Part shown: positions 1-8,986 of the stretch, piece by piece | Numbering within the stretch: position 1 is the stretch's first letter | Layout of the letters: each line of letters begins with the position of its first letter | Assembly: GCA_016931935.1 (NCBI GenBank) | Contig: JAFGDW010000074.1 | Location: 1 to 58,155, forward strand | DNA length: 58,155 bases | From: Candidatus Zhuqueibacterota bacterium | GTDB lineage: Bacteria > Zhuqueibacterota > Zhuqueibacteria > Thermofontimicrobiales > Thiofontviventaceae | Direction of reading: 5' to 3' | Notes under the pieces: model-generated | The model's input: only the letters and a program-made list of their open reading frames with translations | What the model was told of the DNA's origin: nothing | The model's database searches: none | Translations under genes and position numbers: made by a program

Positions 1-87
1 GCATGGAGGCATGTGAAAGTTATGTGCCCTGGCATAATAAGCAAACACACAAAACATATCTTAAATCTAAGTTAGTAACTGCCAACT

Positions 88-116
88 AATTTTCTGCCAA
101 AAAACGGCAGAAAATT
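88..116 (-). terminator. Hairpin at the 3' end of the esterase gene
   Basis: Positions 88-98 and 106-116 are perfect 11-bp inverted repeats around a 7-base loop, and the stem overlaps the esterase stop codon. The arms end in AT-rich segments, but no clear U tract follows on the minus strand, so this is a plausible rather than classical terminator. Confidence 0.5.
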
Positions 117-1092
117 ACTCGTCAGTTACTAATAATGTTTTTAAAAATTGGCGCTTCTCCAAAATTTGCTCGGTTTCCCCGCCTTCGTGGTTGTTGTACG
201 ACCAGACTTTTATCTGTTTGTCGCCGGCATAGTGATTGTAGGCGGCGTAAACGGTACGTGGCGGACAGATGTCATCCATCAGGCCGACGGAGAACAGCGC
301 GGGCATGTGGCAGCGGGTTGCGAAGTTTATACTATCAAAATAGGAAAGCGTGTGGAACACTTGGTCCACATGCCGACGGTGGATTTTACAAAACCGCGTG
401 ATTTCCTGATAGGGATGCTTGTCGGTTATTTCGGTGGCAGTACGAAAATCGCATAAAAACGGAACATCGGGCATGATGGCGGTTAAGTTAGTCACTAGAC
501 CGCCGACTGCCAATGTAATACCGCCGCCCTGGCTGCCACCGGTGAGAATAACCTGATCGTCTTCGACGCGCGGATGGGAGCGCGCTGCTTCTACAGCACG
601 AACGCCATCGGCAAATACTCGGCGATAATAGTAGGTGTGAGGCTGCATCACACCGCGCGTCATAAAACCCGGGAATTGCGGATTGGTGTCAACCGGCTCG
701 GGATCGGGAGTATGACCGGCGCGCCAGTAACTGCCCTGACCACGGGTATCCATAATGAAATGGGCAAATCCGGCGTTGCTCCAGTAAAGCCAGTCTTCGG
801 GATAACCGCGGCCACCACCATAGCCGATAAATTCAACAATGCAGGGTAATAGCGCGGTTTCAAATTTGGGAATCAGCAGCCACGCCTTAATTGGGTGTCC
901 GCCGAACCCGTTAAATGTGACATCAAATACATCGATGTATTTCAAATCGGATTCCACAGGTTCGAACCGGGCATTTAATGGAAATGAATGGGTTTCGGCC
1001 AGCGTTTGCTGCCAGAATTCATCGAAATCCGCCGGTTCATTCCGCAGCGGCCGATATATTTGGAGTTGATCGAGTGGCAGGTCGGTGAACAT
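115..1092 (-). CDS. Acetyl xylan esterase / cephalosporin-C deacetylase family hydrolase
   Basis: This 325-residue protein has the usual length of the AXE1 (carbohydrate esterase 7) family of alpha/beta hydrolases. The nucleophile elbow GGSQGG places the catalytic serine near residue 187. A YGGGRG segment near residue 91 matches the family oxyanion region, and DTRGQG near 115 is also typical. The acid and histidine are likely in the C-terminal GLMDD and NNHEGG stretches. There is no signal peptide, so it should be cytoplasmic and remove acetyl groups from imported xylo-oligosaccharides or similar esters. The start is supported by AAGGAG on the minus strand at 1101-1106, eight bases upstream. 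It is probably transcribed alone. Exact substrate cannot be read from sequence. Confidence 0.88.
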   Translation of the reverse strand: MFTDLPLDQLQIYRPLRNEPADFDEFWQQTLAETHSFPLNARFEPVESDLKYIDVFDVTFNGFGGHPIKAWLLIPKFETALLPCIVEFIGYGGGRGYPEDWLYWSNAGFAHFIMDTRGQGSYWRAGHTPDPEPVDTNPQFPGFMTRGVMQPHTYYYRRVFADGVRAVEAARSHPRVEDDQVILTGGSQGGGITLAVGGLVTNLTAIMPDVPFLCDFRTATEITDKHPYQEITRFCKIHRRHVDQVFHTLSYFDSINFATRCHMPALFSVGLMDDICPPRTVYAAYNHYAGDKQIKVWSYNNHEGGETEQILEKRQFLKTLLVTDE

Positions 1093-1494
1093 ATTAAATT
1101 CTCCTTAAAGAAGCGTAGTCAATTGTATTTTTATCTTTTATAATAATGAGTTCACACTAAAAAGCTCTTAACCAGGAATGACATGAATTTTCACCAATTG
1201 TTTTTATCAAACTTAATAGATTTCTATTCGCGTCAATCCGCGTAATTAGCGGTTTTTAGAATGGGCTCAATAACAAATAATATTTTGCAAAAAATGTAAG
1301 CTCCTTCCGGCACCAATTAATAAATAACAAATGCACCGAAGGATGCATCCGCCTAAGGCGTGGTAAATCTCAATATCTAATGCCAAAATTCCAAATATCC
1401 TTGTTTGTGGTTTGGTTATTTTTATTTGAGAAATTGTTTGTTATTTGTGTTTTGAAATTTGAGATTTGCGGCCTGCCGCGCTATGACATTGATT
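1093..1494. other. Intergenic region upstream of the esterase gene
   Basis: This 402-base gap holds the minus-strand esterase Shine-Dalgarno (1101-1106) and an AT-rich upstream region. At 1374-1473 it has a low-complexity block described separately. No gene or RNA was recognised. Confidence 0.6.
1374..1473. repeat. Degenerate CAAAT-type low-complexity block
   Basis: Read on the minus strand, the block is a run of irregular short words of the form CAAATTTC, CAAATAAC, CAAATAAA and CCAAAT separated by a few bases. It is not a perfect tandem repeat and has no coding signal. It sits just downstream of the mutM-like gene, so it may act as an intergenic spacer. Confidence 0.45.
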
Positions 1495-2394
1495 CTACCT
1501 ATTCAGCCGTTCATCGAGTTCCTCAGGGGTTTTCGGCCAATCGGATTTTAACAGGCGCGACAACGCCCGGTCCGCCAGTAATTTACCATCGGTTTGGCAG
1601 GTTGGGCAGTAATTTGTTTCGTTAGCGACGTAGCGAATGCGTTGCACCTTACTGTGACATACCGGACAGGGTTTGCCATAGCGACCGTGAACTGCCATCT
1701 CCGGTTGAAAGGCAGTTACTTTTTCCGGGAAATTATCTCCCGTTTGTGTGCGCAAATGATTCGTCCATTCGAGAAGAGTCGTTTGGATTGCTTCATATAA
1801 CATGGTGATCTGTTCGTCTGTGAGATTGGATGTGAGTTGAACCGGCGACAATCGTGCACGGTGCAAAATTTCATCGGAGTAGCTGCTGCCGATGCCACTG
1901 AAAATTCGTGGGTCTGTCAGCGACCGTTTTAGCGTATGATTTTCCTGTTGGAGCTGGTTACGAAAGGTGTCGAGCGAAATTGAAAGCACATCGATACCAC
2001 CGGGATCGAACTGTATGATTGATTCCCTGCCAACCGTCAGGTAAAGTGATGCGCGTTTTTTCTGGGCCGCTTCTGTGAGCAGCATAGAGCCATGTCCAAA
2101 ATCAAACGCTGCCAGTCCGACTTTGCCGGGAATACCACTTTTCGCACTCCGCCAGTGTAAGCGCCCACTTACCATTAAATGAAGGATGATGAAATGGTTG
2201 TCGCTCAACTCCCACACAATCCGCTTACCGATGCGTTCAAATCCCAGCACGGTTTTGCCGAAACAGGCATCAATCGGCGGAGACACCGATCGCAGCAAAA
2301 ACGGGCTGCTGATTCGGATACGCTCCAGAATACGCCCTTTAAGCAGAGCGCCCATTCGTTCAATATAAACGACAATGTCCGGGTATTCTGGCAT
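1495..2394 (-). CDS. mutM: Formamidopyrimidine-DNA glycosylase / endonuclease VIII family
   Basis: The 299-residue product starts M-P-E, giving the Pro2 nucleophile and Glu3 catalytic residue of the Fpg/Nei family once the initiator Met is removed. A C-terminal zinc finger is visible as CPVC near residue 243 and CPTC near 262, followed by an unusual 25-30 residue tail. The enzyme is expected to excise oxidised bases and nick the abasic site by beta/delta elimination. The N-terminal motif MPEYPDI departs from the MutM consensus MPELPEV, so an Nei-like specificity is possible and the symbol is provisional. It lies between two genes on the same strand but with gaps above 100 bases, so it is probably its own unit. 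Confidence 0.82.
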   Translation of the reverse strand: MPEYPDIVVYIERMGALLKGRILERIRISSPFLLRSVSPPIDACFGKTVLGFERIGKRIVWELSDNHFIILHLMVSGRLHWRSAKSGIPGKVGLAAFDFGHGSMLLTEAAQKKRASLYLTVGRESIIQFDPGGIDVLSISLDTFRNQLQQENHTLKRSLTDPRIFSGIGSSYSDEILHRARLSPVQLTSNLTDEQITMLYEAIQTTLLEWTNHLRTQTGDNFPEKVTAFQPEMAVHGRYGKPCPVCHSKVQRIRYVANETNYCPTCQTDGKLLADRALSRLLKSDWPKTPEELDERLNR

Positions 2395-2473
2395 GGTAAC
2401 TTATGGTTTAATTATTATTCTTCAAACGGTTATATTTCAAACGCATTTATAGTTCACTGCATATCATTTACAC

Positions 2474-2520
2474 GCTATTAGCTGTTGGCCATTAGCTAAT
2501 AGCCACGGGCCAAAAGCGAC
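2474..2520. repeat. Dispersed GCTATTAGC/TTGGCC repeat, copy A
   Basis: The sequence strings together overlapping near-palindromic words (GCTATTAGC, TTGGCC, GCTAATAGCC, GGGCC). Related blocks occur at 30363-30405 and 51228-51262. It lies between the mutM-like and patatin genes. Confidence 0.5.
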
Positions 2521-2625
2521 CAATACTATGATCATAGATTGGATTACTTAAATGTCCAATTTACGGCCGTGTTCAATTATAGATCGTAACAATTGCAGTC
2601 TTTGCACACGCCCGATTCACTGATA

Positions 2626-5262
2626 CTAAAATTCATGACCAAGCGAGAAGTAGAAACGATTATGTCGGAAACTGCTGCGTCCGAAGGCCACACTCACCGG
2701 TCCAATCGGGGATGTCATCGAAAGGGCGGCGCCGATCCCCTGATTGATATCCGTGAGTTGAAAGTCAGTAGCATTGATCCAGGCAGCGCCGGCATCATAT
2801 CGCAGGCTTAAAAAAAAGTCAACGGCAATACGAAATGGGAAAAAATAGCGGTACTCAAGGCTGGACAACAGAAAATGCCGGCCGATAAGTTCATCATCGT
2901 ACATGCCGTAAAATGAATTCATGCCACCGATACGAAATTGCTCGGAAAACGGTGTTGTGAGATCGGATGTTCCCCAACTGAATTTGGGGTGCAATGTATT
3001 ACGTTCAAGAAACGTGACGTACGATTCCAACGTCGAGTATATTTTAAAAAAGGATACCTGACTGTTCAAAAATGTTGCAGATGATAATTCATAAAAAAAG
3101 TGGTAATATTTCCCTTTGGTCGGGAATGGATACCGATCCTGCGTATCCACAATCGACCGCAGCGCAAGGGTTTGCAGCTCGAGTTTTTCGATTGGGTAGC
3201 CGATGCCGCTGATTCCGATTAAATTAGCCTGCGATAACCGGGCAATTACTGATAGATTGCCTAATCGTTGGAGTTGTTGGCCAACGGCAAGCGAAAAATT
3301 ACTGCGGTGCAATCGATACTCACCAATGCGGTTTCCATTATGATACGTATAGGTTCTGTCACGCTGATGTGCAAGCGTAAGTTCTGATGTGAGATATGTC
3401 TTAAATATTCTATCCGAACGAAATTTAAGTTGGGCTGCTTTATGCCGGAGACCATACAAACCGTAAAGGGCAAGTTTGTCACCCGTCCCCAACGTATTTT
3501 CATCCACCCACTCCATAAATCCTTTTTCTTTTTGATCGAGATCATATCGACTGCTCAGCCGTAACACTGTGAAGGCTTTTTCGATCACCTTGATATGAAC
3601 GATCAATCGATCGGTATTTTCAATTTCAAACCAAACATTCGTAAACAGATCTGTGCTGTGAATATTCCGGATGCCGGCAGTAGCTTTATTTATATTGAAT
3701 CGATCTCCGGCTTGAAGCGGGAATTCGCGCGTGATAACATATGGTTTTGTTTGTTCATTGCCTGAAACACGAATTTCGGAAATTACGCCTTCATCAATAT
3801 ATATATTCAATGTATCGTTTTTCAGGATGGTATTTTTAATATGAGCGATTGAAAAACCGTGTTGACGATAGGCGTCAACAATCGCCTTCAAATCTTTCTG
3901 ACTTTGGTAATAATTTATCGGTTGATTAAACGGGCTTTTTACCTGTGCTAATAATAAGGAATCAGAAAGCGCGGAATTGCCAAATAATTTTATGGTTGAA
4001 AACGGATGGTGCAGTTGTGTATGAATGATCAGCGTATCATTACTAATTGCGCCATATACATCACGATAAATGCCGATTTGATAAATTTCTTCCAGATGCA
4101 AATAAATATCCCGTTCGGACCATAGGGGAACATGAGAAACAAGCTGGATTGAATCCAGATTTATCGGGCTGGTGTACGGTGATTCTTCAACAAACCGGAT
4201 CTGTTGAATGCCAAGTGGTTGATTGGGAATGTCGGGCACATGTAGATCTTCAATCATTGCAATTAGCGCTGGTAGTTTTGAAAGAGTTTCACGCCGGCCT
4301 TCAAGAATCAGGCTGTCGAGATGCAGAAAATTATCTGATGTCCGACCTTCCATGTTCATTTGAATTAGCAGGTCCGCCTTTTCGCATTGCATTTTGCTTT
4401 TTTCCTGCTGCATAATAGACGTCACCTGGTCGGCGATCTTCCAGGGATTCCGCAATACTTCCTGATCATGGAGTTGTGATATAGTATTAACAGCGACAAT
4501 TATGTCAACATCTGAAGATTCTTCGACTTCATCCACCGGCAAATTATTGATCAACCCACCGTCAACAAGTAACATATTATCGCGCTGCACAGGCGAAAAT
4601 AAAAGTGGAAAGGTAGCAGATGCTTTCATCGCTTCGGCGAGGTTGCCGTTGGCGATAAGTACTTTATTCCCTGTAATTAAGTCGCAAGCCAGTGCCCGAA
4701 AGGGAATTTTCAATTTATCGAAATCAGAATTTGATTGATAGGGCACCCGCATGGTGAGATCGTTCAGCATTGATGAGAATTTCTGGCCGGCAGTGAATGC
4801 CCGGGGAATAACCGGTTTGAAGTTATTCAATCGGATTTGAATAATTGGCCGATCGCGTTCTTCTTTCTGTCCAAGAAACAATGTGGATCGAGGCGGTCGG
4901 TCGATAATGATGTCGTCCCATGGAATATCATACATGATTTGTTCCAATTCCATCGCCGAATAACCGGAGGCATACAATCCGCCTACCACAGCGCCCATAC
5001 TTACTCCAACAATAAAATCCACAGGAATATTATAATCTTCGAATATTTGCAGCACGCCAATTTGAGCAAGTCCGCGAGCACCACCACCGCTGAGAGCCAG
5101 TCCGATTTTGGGTCGCTTCAATTTAAAAAAAGGAGAAAAGCAATGTGGGGGGGTATCCATGCCATCGAATTGTAATGAAATTATATGCCGCTCAATTGGA
5201 TATACAGGAGGGACAGATAGTAATATTAACAATAAAATAATATATACCGTACTTGTTTTCAT
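2626..5262 (-). CDS. Patatin-like phospholipase with POTRA and BamA-type outer-membrane barrel
   Basis: The 878-residue product begins with a hydrophobic signal peptide; the in-frame Met at 5298 would put twelve residues before it, so 5262 is preferred. A patatin domain follows, with oxyanion motif GGGARG (59-64), nucleophile motif GVSMG (Ser88) and DGG (Asp234), the complete Ser-Asp dyad. After about residue 370 come POTRA-like segments and a C-terminal half rich in alternating beta strands ending HEF, as in Omp85/BamA barrels. The order patatin-POTRA-barrel matches the PlpD-like type Vd family, in which a lipase domain is exported or held at the surface by its own barrel. Substrate is probably phospholipid. 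It is divergent from bioY, and no operon partner is visible. Confidence 0.88.
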   Translation of the reverse strand: MKTSTVYIILLLILLSVPPVYPIERHIISLQFDGMDTPPHCFSPFFKLKRPKIGLALSGGGARGLAQIGVLQIFEDYNIPVDFIVGVSMGAVVGGLYASGYSAMELEQIMYDIPWDDIIIDRPPRSTLFLGQKEERDRPIIQIRLNNFKPVIPRAFTAGQKFSSMLNDLTMRVPYQSNSDFDKLKIPFRALACDLITGNKVLIANGNLAEAMKASATFPLLFSPVQRDNMLLVDGGLINNLPVDEVEESSDVDIIVAVNTISQLHDQEVLRNPWKIADQVTSIMQQEKSKMQCEKADLLIQMNMEGRTSDNFLHLDSLILEGRRETLSKLPALIAMIEDLHVPDIPNQPLGIQQIRFVEESPYTSPINLDSIQLVSHVPLWSERDIYLHLEEIYQIGIYRDVYGAISNDTLIIHTQLHHPFSTIKLFGNSALSDSLLLAQVKSPFNQPINYYQSQKDLKAIVDAYRQHGFSIAHIKNTILKNDTLNIYIDEGVISEIRVSGNEQTKPYVITREFPLQAGDRFNINKATAGIRNIHSTDLFTNVWFEIENTDRLIVHIKVIEKAFTVLRLSSRYDLDQKEKGFMEWVDENTLGTGDKLALYGLYGLRHKAAQLKFRSDRIFKTYLTSELTLAHQRDRTYTYHNGNRIGEYRLHRSNFSLAVGQQLQRLGNLSVIARLSQANLIGISGIGYPIEKLELQTLALRSIVDTQDRYPFPTKGKYYHFFYELSSATFLNSQVSFFKIYSTLESYVTFLERNTLHPKFSWGTSDLTTPFSEQFRIGGMNSFYGMYDDELIGRHFLLSSLEYRYFFPFRIAVDFFLSLRYDAGAAWINATDFQLTDINQGIGAALSMTSPIGPVSVAFGRSSFRHNRFYFSLGHEF

Positions 5263-5311
5263 AGCGTTAAATATATCAAATGAATGTCCGAAAAGCAAGG
5301 TGAAAATTGAA

Positions 5312-5340
5312 TTGACTTTGTTGAATTTATTTTGTATTTT
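5312..5340 (+). promoter_or_regulatory. Possible sigma70-type promoter upstream of bioY
   Basis: TTGACT at 5312-5317 and TATTTT at 5335-5340 are separated by exactly 17 bases. It lies in the divergent gap about 205 bases before bioY, which would give a long leader. The -10 is imperfect in an AT-rich region, so this is tentative. Confidence 0.35.
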
Positions 5341-5525
5341 ACCACATTTGTTAACTTATTAAAATTAAAGTGATTCACGAAACTGGCCTGATTGGATCGG
5401 CGCTTCCTTCAAAAATAACATCTATCTATCCATGTCTGGCTGCAAGAGTATTCCACAGACACGTCCGAAACAGTAAGCTCAATAGAAGGTTCAATATCAT
5501 CTTAAGAGTTACTTTTATTGTATTG

Positions 5526-5542
5526 TAAACGCAAGTCGTTTA
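5526..5542. promoter_or_regulatory. Palindrome touching the bioY start region
   Basis: TAAACG (5526-5531) and CGTTTA (5537-5542) form a perfect 6-bp inverted repeat with a five-base spacer, ending just before the bioY start codon. Biotin operators of BirA type contain TTGTAAAC half-sites, and TTGTAAAC is present at 5523-5530, but the spacing is much shorter than known BirA sites. An operator role is only a suggestion. Confidence 0.3.
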
Positions 5543-5546
5543 TGTG

Positions 5547-6110
5547 ATGAATAAACAGATTAATGTTCGATATATCATATTGGTTGCACTGTTTGCCGCT
5601 CTAACAGCTATTGGCGCGTTTATCAAATTACCAATACCACATGTTCCTGTGACATTACAAACACTAATCGTCCTGTTATCCGGGAGTCTGCTCGGTTGGC
5701 GACTGGGTGGCTTGAGTCAGCTTGTTTATTTGGCGGTTGGACTGGCGGGAATACCGGTCTTTACGAATGGCGGGGGACCAGGATATGTAATGCAGCCGAC
5801 GTTTGGATATTTGGCGTCATATCCGTTGGTTGCCGTTACTGTCGGTGCACTATTAAGATATGTTATTCGTAAAAGCGGTAATATGGATTATTTCAAAATT
5901 CTTCTGGTACAATGCATTGGTATTATTCCAATGTTTATCATTGGCGTTAGCTGGCTTTTTGTAAGTATTCATTATTTTCTGGAAACTCCGTTTACAATAA
6001 AGCAAGCAATTTGGAGCGGATGTATTATATTTTTACCAATTGAATTTATTAAAGTTCTTATTGCAAGTTATATAACGATTCGACTGAAAACAGTCCTGTT
6101 TGTTTCCTGA
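5547..6110 (+). CDS. bioY: Biotin transporter substrate-binding subunit BioY
   Basis: The 187-residue hydrophobic protein matches the BioY family in length and motifs. The N-terminal segment has FAALTAIGAFIKLP followed by PVTLQTL, and the middle has GLAGIPVF and GGGPGYVMQPTFGY, which are hallmark BioY stretches. About six membrane helices can be traced. BioY is the S-component of an ECF vitamin transporter and binds biotin in the inner membrane; no EcfA or EcfT gene is adjacent, so it either works alone or with a shared energising module elsewhere. ATG 5547 and GTG 5544 are both possible starts, and no clear Shine-Dalgarno is present. No biotin biosynthesis gene occurs in the window. Confidence 0.92.
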   Translation: MNKQINVRYIILVALFAALTAIGAFIKLPIPHVPVTLQTLIVLLSGSLLGWRLGGLSQLVYLAVGLAGIPVFTNGGGPGYVMQPTFGYLASYPLVAVTVGALLRYVIRKSGNMDYFKILLVQCIGIIPMFIIGVSWLFVSIHYFLETPFTIKQAIWSGCIIFLPIEFIKVLIASYITIRLKTVLFVS

Positions 6111-6250
6111 TATGACAGATATTATAGAACCGGGGTGGAATGAATACATAATTTAATATTCACCATTTTCCTGTTCCTTTTCAGTTTTATAAAAGTTGTA
6201 TAATTCGTTTTAATACAAGTTCACGAGTAAAAATTAATCGAGAGGCTGCT

Positions 6251-7234
6251 ATGGACAATTTTGTCATTGGAGTCGATGGGGGCGGGACAAAAACGGAAGC
6301 TGTACTGGTTACGCAAGGCGGCAATATTATTTCACGGGCGCTTGGTGGAAGTACAAATTACCAGGCAGTTGGCGGGGATAAACTAAAACGTGAAATTTTA
6401 AATATGATTGACAAGTTGTTAAAGGGAGCGAATGTTCCGCCGGCGAAAATAACAAATATCTTTTTAGGACTGGCAGGCGCTGGCCGTAAAAGCGATCAGG
6501 AAACAATTGAGCGATTATTTAAAGATACAGAATTTCAAAATAGCATTGTGGTTGATAGCGACGCGATTATTGCCCTGTCCGGTGCATTTGCGAACCAGCC
6601 GGGAATTATTTTGATTGCCGGAACCGGTGCGATTTGTTTTGGTAGAAATTCCGGCGGTCGTGTCGTACGTTCCGGTGGTTGGGGCTATTTGCTTGGCGAT
6701 GAAGGCAGCGGATACTATATTGGCAGGGAAGCGATCCTTGCAGCGCTGAAAGACCTGGATGGTCGTGGCGATCGGACGTCGCTACGTAAGGAAATTGAGG
6801 TAAAATTTCAACTTCGAAATATCGATGAAATTATTCCTCGCGTTTACCAACAGAAAATTGATCGCGTAGCTATTGCCGATCTGACTCCGATGGTGTTCGA
6901 TGAGGCCAAAAAAGGCGATGAAGTCGCGCAGATGATCATTAAGCAGGCAGGGAGCGAACTGGGCAAATTGGCAAAATCGGTCGCGCAAAAACTTGGTTTC
7001 AGTGATGATGCTATTAAGGTGGCGTTAATAGGCAGTCTCTTCAAACAGAAAGAAGAGCTGATCAATGAAATTGCCAAAGAATTGTATGAAATTTCATGGG
7101 ATATTGAAATTCTTGACCCACAATTCGGCCCATCGATTGGTGCAGCCATTCTTGCTCTGGAAAAAGCAGAAGTGGAAATATCCGAAATGGTGTTGGCAAA
7201 TTTGGCAAACACGGCGCAGATTTCAATTTCATAA
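6251..7234 (+). CDS. BadF/BadG/BcrA/BcrD-type ATPase, N-acetylglucosamine kinase-like
   Basis: This 327-residue ASKHA-fold protein has the phosphate-1 loop DGGGTKT (9-15) and a phosphate-2 AGTGAICFGR segment near residue 127, followed by GGWGYLLGDEGSGYYIG, typical of eukaryotic-type N-acetylglucosamine kinases and their bacterial relatives. The likely reaction is ATP-dependent phosphorylation of an amino sugar such as GlcNAc from cell-wall recycling, in the cytoplasm. The start is supported by GAGAGG about ten bases upstream, and TATAAT at 6199-6204 may be its -10 box. It is 14 bases upstream of pdxA and probably cotranscribed with it. The related benzoyl-CoA-reductase activase function is unlikely because the iron-sulfur cysteine pattern is absent. 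Confidence 0.85.
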   Translation: MDNFVIGVDGGGTKTEAVLVTQGGNIISRALGGSTNYQAVGGDKLKREILNMIDKLLKGANVPPAKITNIFLGLAGAGRKSDQETIERLFKDTEFQNSIVVDSDAIIALSGAFANQPGIILIAGTGAICFGRNSGGRVVRSGGWGYLLGDEGSGYYIGREAILAALKDLDGRGDRTSLRKEIEVKFQLRNIDEIIPRVYQQKIDRVAIADLTPMVFDEAKKGDEVAQMIIKQAGSELGKLAKSVAQKLGFSDDAIKVALIGSLFKQKEELINEIAKELYEISWDIEILDPQFGPSIGAAILALEKAEVEISEMVLANLANTAQISIS

Positions 7235-7248
7235 ATATAACTGACAAT

Positions 7249-8259
7249 ATGAAAAATTTAAAACCGATAGTTGGTATCACCATGGGGGATTATAATGGTA
7301 TCGCCCCGGAAGTTATTTTAAAAGCATTGGCGCAACTCCCCCTGGATTCATATCGTTGTTTGCTGATTGGTGCGGCTTCGGTGTTTCAAACTGTAAATGA
7401 ACAATTGGATCATCCGGTTGAATTCGATACAATAACAACCCTGTCACAGCTTGATGCACTTCAATCACCGATTGTCATTTATGATATATTTCCTGAATTT
7501 CAGGAGCAACCCCATTGGGGACACATTGAAAAGGCTGCAGGTACGGCGGCCGGAGTTAGTATTCAGAAAGCTGTGGAACTGGCACTCAGGGATGTTACCG
7601 AAGCAGTCGTAACAGGCCCGGTTTCCAAAGAGGCGCTCTCGCTTGCCGGCTATCATTATCCGGGACAAACGGAATTTTTAGCGGAGCTAACAGGAACAGA
7701 TCATGTTGTCATGATGTTGGTAACCCGTGATTTTCGAGTGGCGCTGGCTACCACTCATTGTGCGATTCACGAAGTATCAGCAAAAATAACCCGGGAACAA
7801 TTGCAGCGGTCGTTGCGTATTGTTCACAATTCATTGATTCAACAATTCGGGATTTCTGCGCCACGTATTGTCGTGACCAGTTTAAATCCGCATGGCGGTG
7901 AAAATGGTTTGTTCGGGCGTGAAGAAATTGAAATTATAGCTCCGGCTATTATTGATTTACAAAAATCGGGAATGACAGTAGAAGGACCATTCCCGGCAGA
8001 TACATTGTTCGCGCGATCAGACAGATACGATGCGTATTTCGCGATGTATCATGACCAGGGACTGATTCCTTTTAAAATGAAAGCATTTGGTAAAGGTGTT
8101 AATTTTACGGCAGGATTGCCTGCCATTCGTACATCACCGGATCATGGAACCGCCTTTAATATTGCGGGTAAAAATACTGCTGATGAACATAGTATGATGG
8201 AGGCAATCACACTTGCAGTCGAGCTCATCCAAAATCGAAAAAAACGTCCCGCCCTATAG
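7249..8259 (+). CDS. pdxA: 4-hydroxythreonine-4-phosphate dehydrogenase PdxA
   Basis: The 336-residue product has the full PdxA signature: ITMGDYNGIAPEV at the N-terminus, GPVSKEAL and YHYPGQTEFL in the middle, NPHGGENGLFGREE, and YHDQGLIPFK near the C-terminus. The three metal-binding histidines lie in the YHYPG, NPHGGE and YHDQG motifs. PdxA oxidises 4-phosphohydroxy-L-threonine in the DXP-dependent pyridoxal phosphate pathway, using NAD. Its 3' end overlaps the next gene by 47 bases. Some PdxA2-type paralogues act on sugar-acid phosphates, and the adjacent sugar kinase makes that alternative worth keeping in mind. No pdxJ is present in the window. Confidence 0.93.
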   Translation: MKNLKPIVGITMGDYNGIAPEVILKALAQLPLDSYRCLLIGAASVFQTVNEQLDHPVEFDTITTLSQLDALQSPIVIYDIFPEFQEQPHWGHIEKAAGTAAGVSIQKAVELALRDVTEAVVTGPVSKEALSLAGYHYPGQTEFLAELTGTDHVVMMLVTRDFRVALATTHCAIHEVSAKITREQLQRSLRIVHNSLIQQFGISAPRIVVTSLNPHGGENGLFGREEIEIIAPAIIDLQKSGMTVEGPFPADTLFARSDRYDAYFAMYHDQGLIPFKMKAFGKGVNFTAGLPAIRTSPDHGTAFNIAGKNTADEHSMMEAITLAVELIQNRKKRPAL

Positions 8260-8986
8260 CCAGCTTGCCCGGATTTATGATTCAGTGATGGCCCATGTCA
8301 ATTATCGACGATGGGCGGATTTCATTCACAGTGTTATTCAAAAATGGTGCCCAGCCGCGCAAACTGTGGTTGATGCATCGTGCGGAACCGGTACATTTTT
8401 ACAAAATTTGATGAAATATAACTACCGATTGGCCGGCTTTGATTATTCGGGGCCGATGGTACGTCAGGCATTTTTAAAATCCAAACGCGGCGAACTGAAC
8501 GCACCAATTTGGCAGGATGATATTCGCACGTTTGGATTGTCGAAATCAGTGGAAGTGATTGTGTGTTTATATGACAGCATAAATTATTTGATGTCTCTCA
8601 ACCATATTACGGAAACGCTAACAAATGTACATCGTTCATTAACCCAAAGTGGCTTGTTTATTTTCGATATCTGTACAGAACGAAATTCCATAAAATATTT
8701 TGATAATTTTATCGACCGTGACAGCGGTCCTGGTTATAATTATGTCCGAAAAAGCAGCTTCGATCGAAGCCAGCGAATTCACAGCAATGTTTTTCATATT
8801 AATTTTCAGGATGAAGAAACAGTCTTTGTGGAGCAGCATGAACAACGCATTTATTTTCTTGAAGAGCTGTACAATATTATAAATCCGGCTCAGTATACGC
8901 TGGTTGCCGCGCTGGATGGATTTTCGTTCCGCCGATCTTCGGAACGATCATTGCGTGCACATTTTGTACTGCAAAAGGTGAATTAA
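8213..8986 (+). CDS. Class I SAM-dependent methyltransferase
   Basis: The 257-residue protein contains an N-terminal LARIYDSVMAHVNYRRW segment common in small Rossmann methyltransferases, then the SAM-binding motif VVDASCGTGTFL near residue 52, AGFDYSG at motif II, and an YDSINYL segment at motif IV. The substrate is not recognisable. A TTG start at 8213 inside pdxA is supported by GGAGG at 8199-8203 with a nine-base spacer; the next Met (8289) would cut off the conserved N-terminus. Translation is therefore probably coupled to pdxA. Its stop codon abuts the ftsE ATG, so it sits in a run pdxA-methyltransferase-ftsE-ftsX. Confidence 0.82.
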   Translation: MQSSSSKIEKNVPPYSQLARIYDSVMAHVNYRRWADFIHSVIQKWCPAAQTVVDASCGTGTFLQNLMKYNYRLAGFDYSGPMVRQAFLKSKRGELNAPIWQDDIRTFGLSKSVEVIVCLYDSINYLMSLNHITETLTNVHRSLTQSGLFIFDICTERNSIKYFDNFIDRDSGPGYNYVRKSSFDRSQRIHSNVFHINFQDEETVFVEQHEQRIYFLEELYNIINPAQYTLVAALDGFSFRRSSERSLRAHFVLQKVN

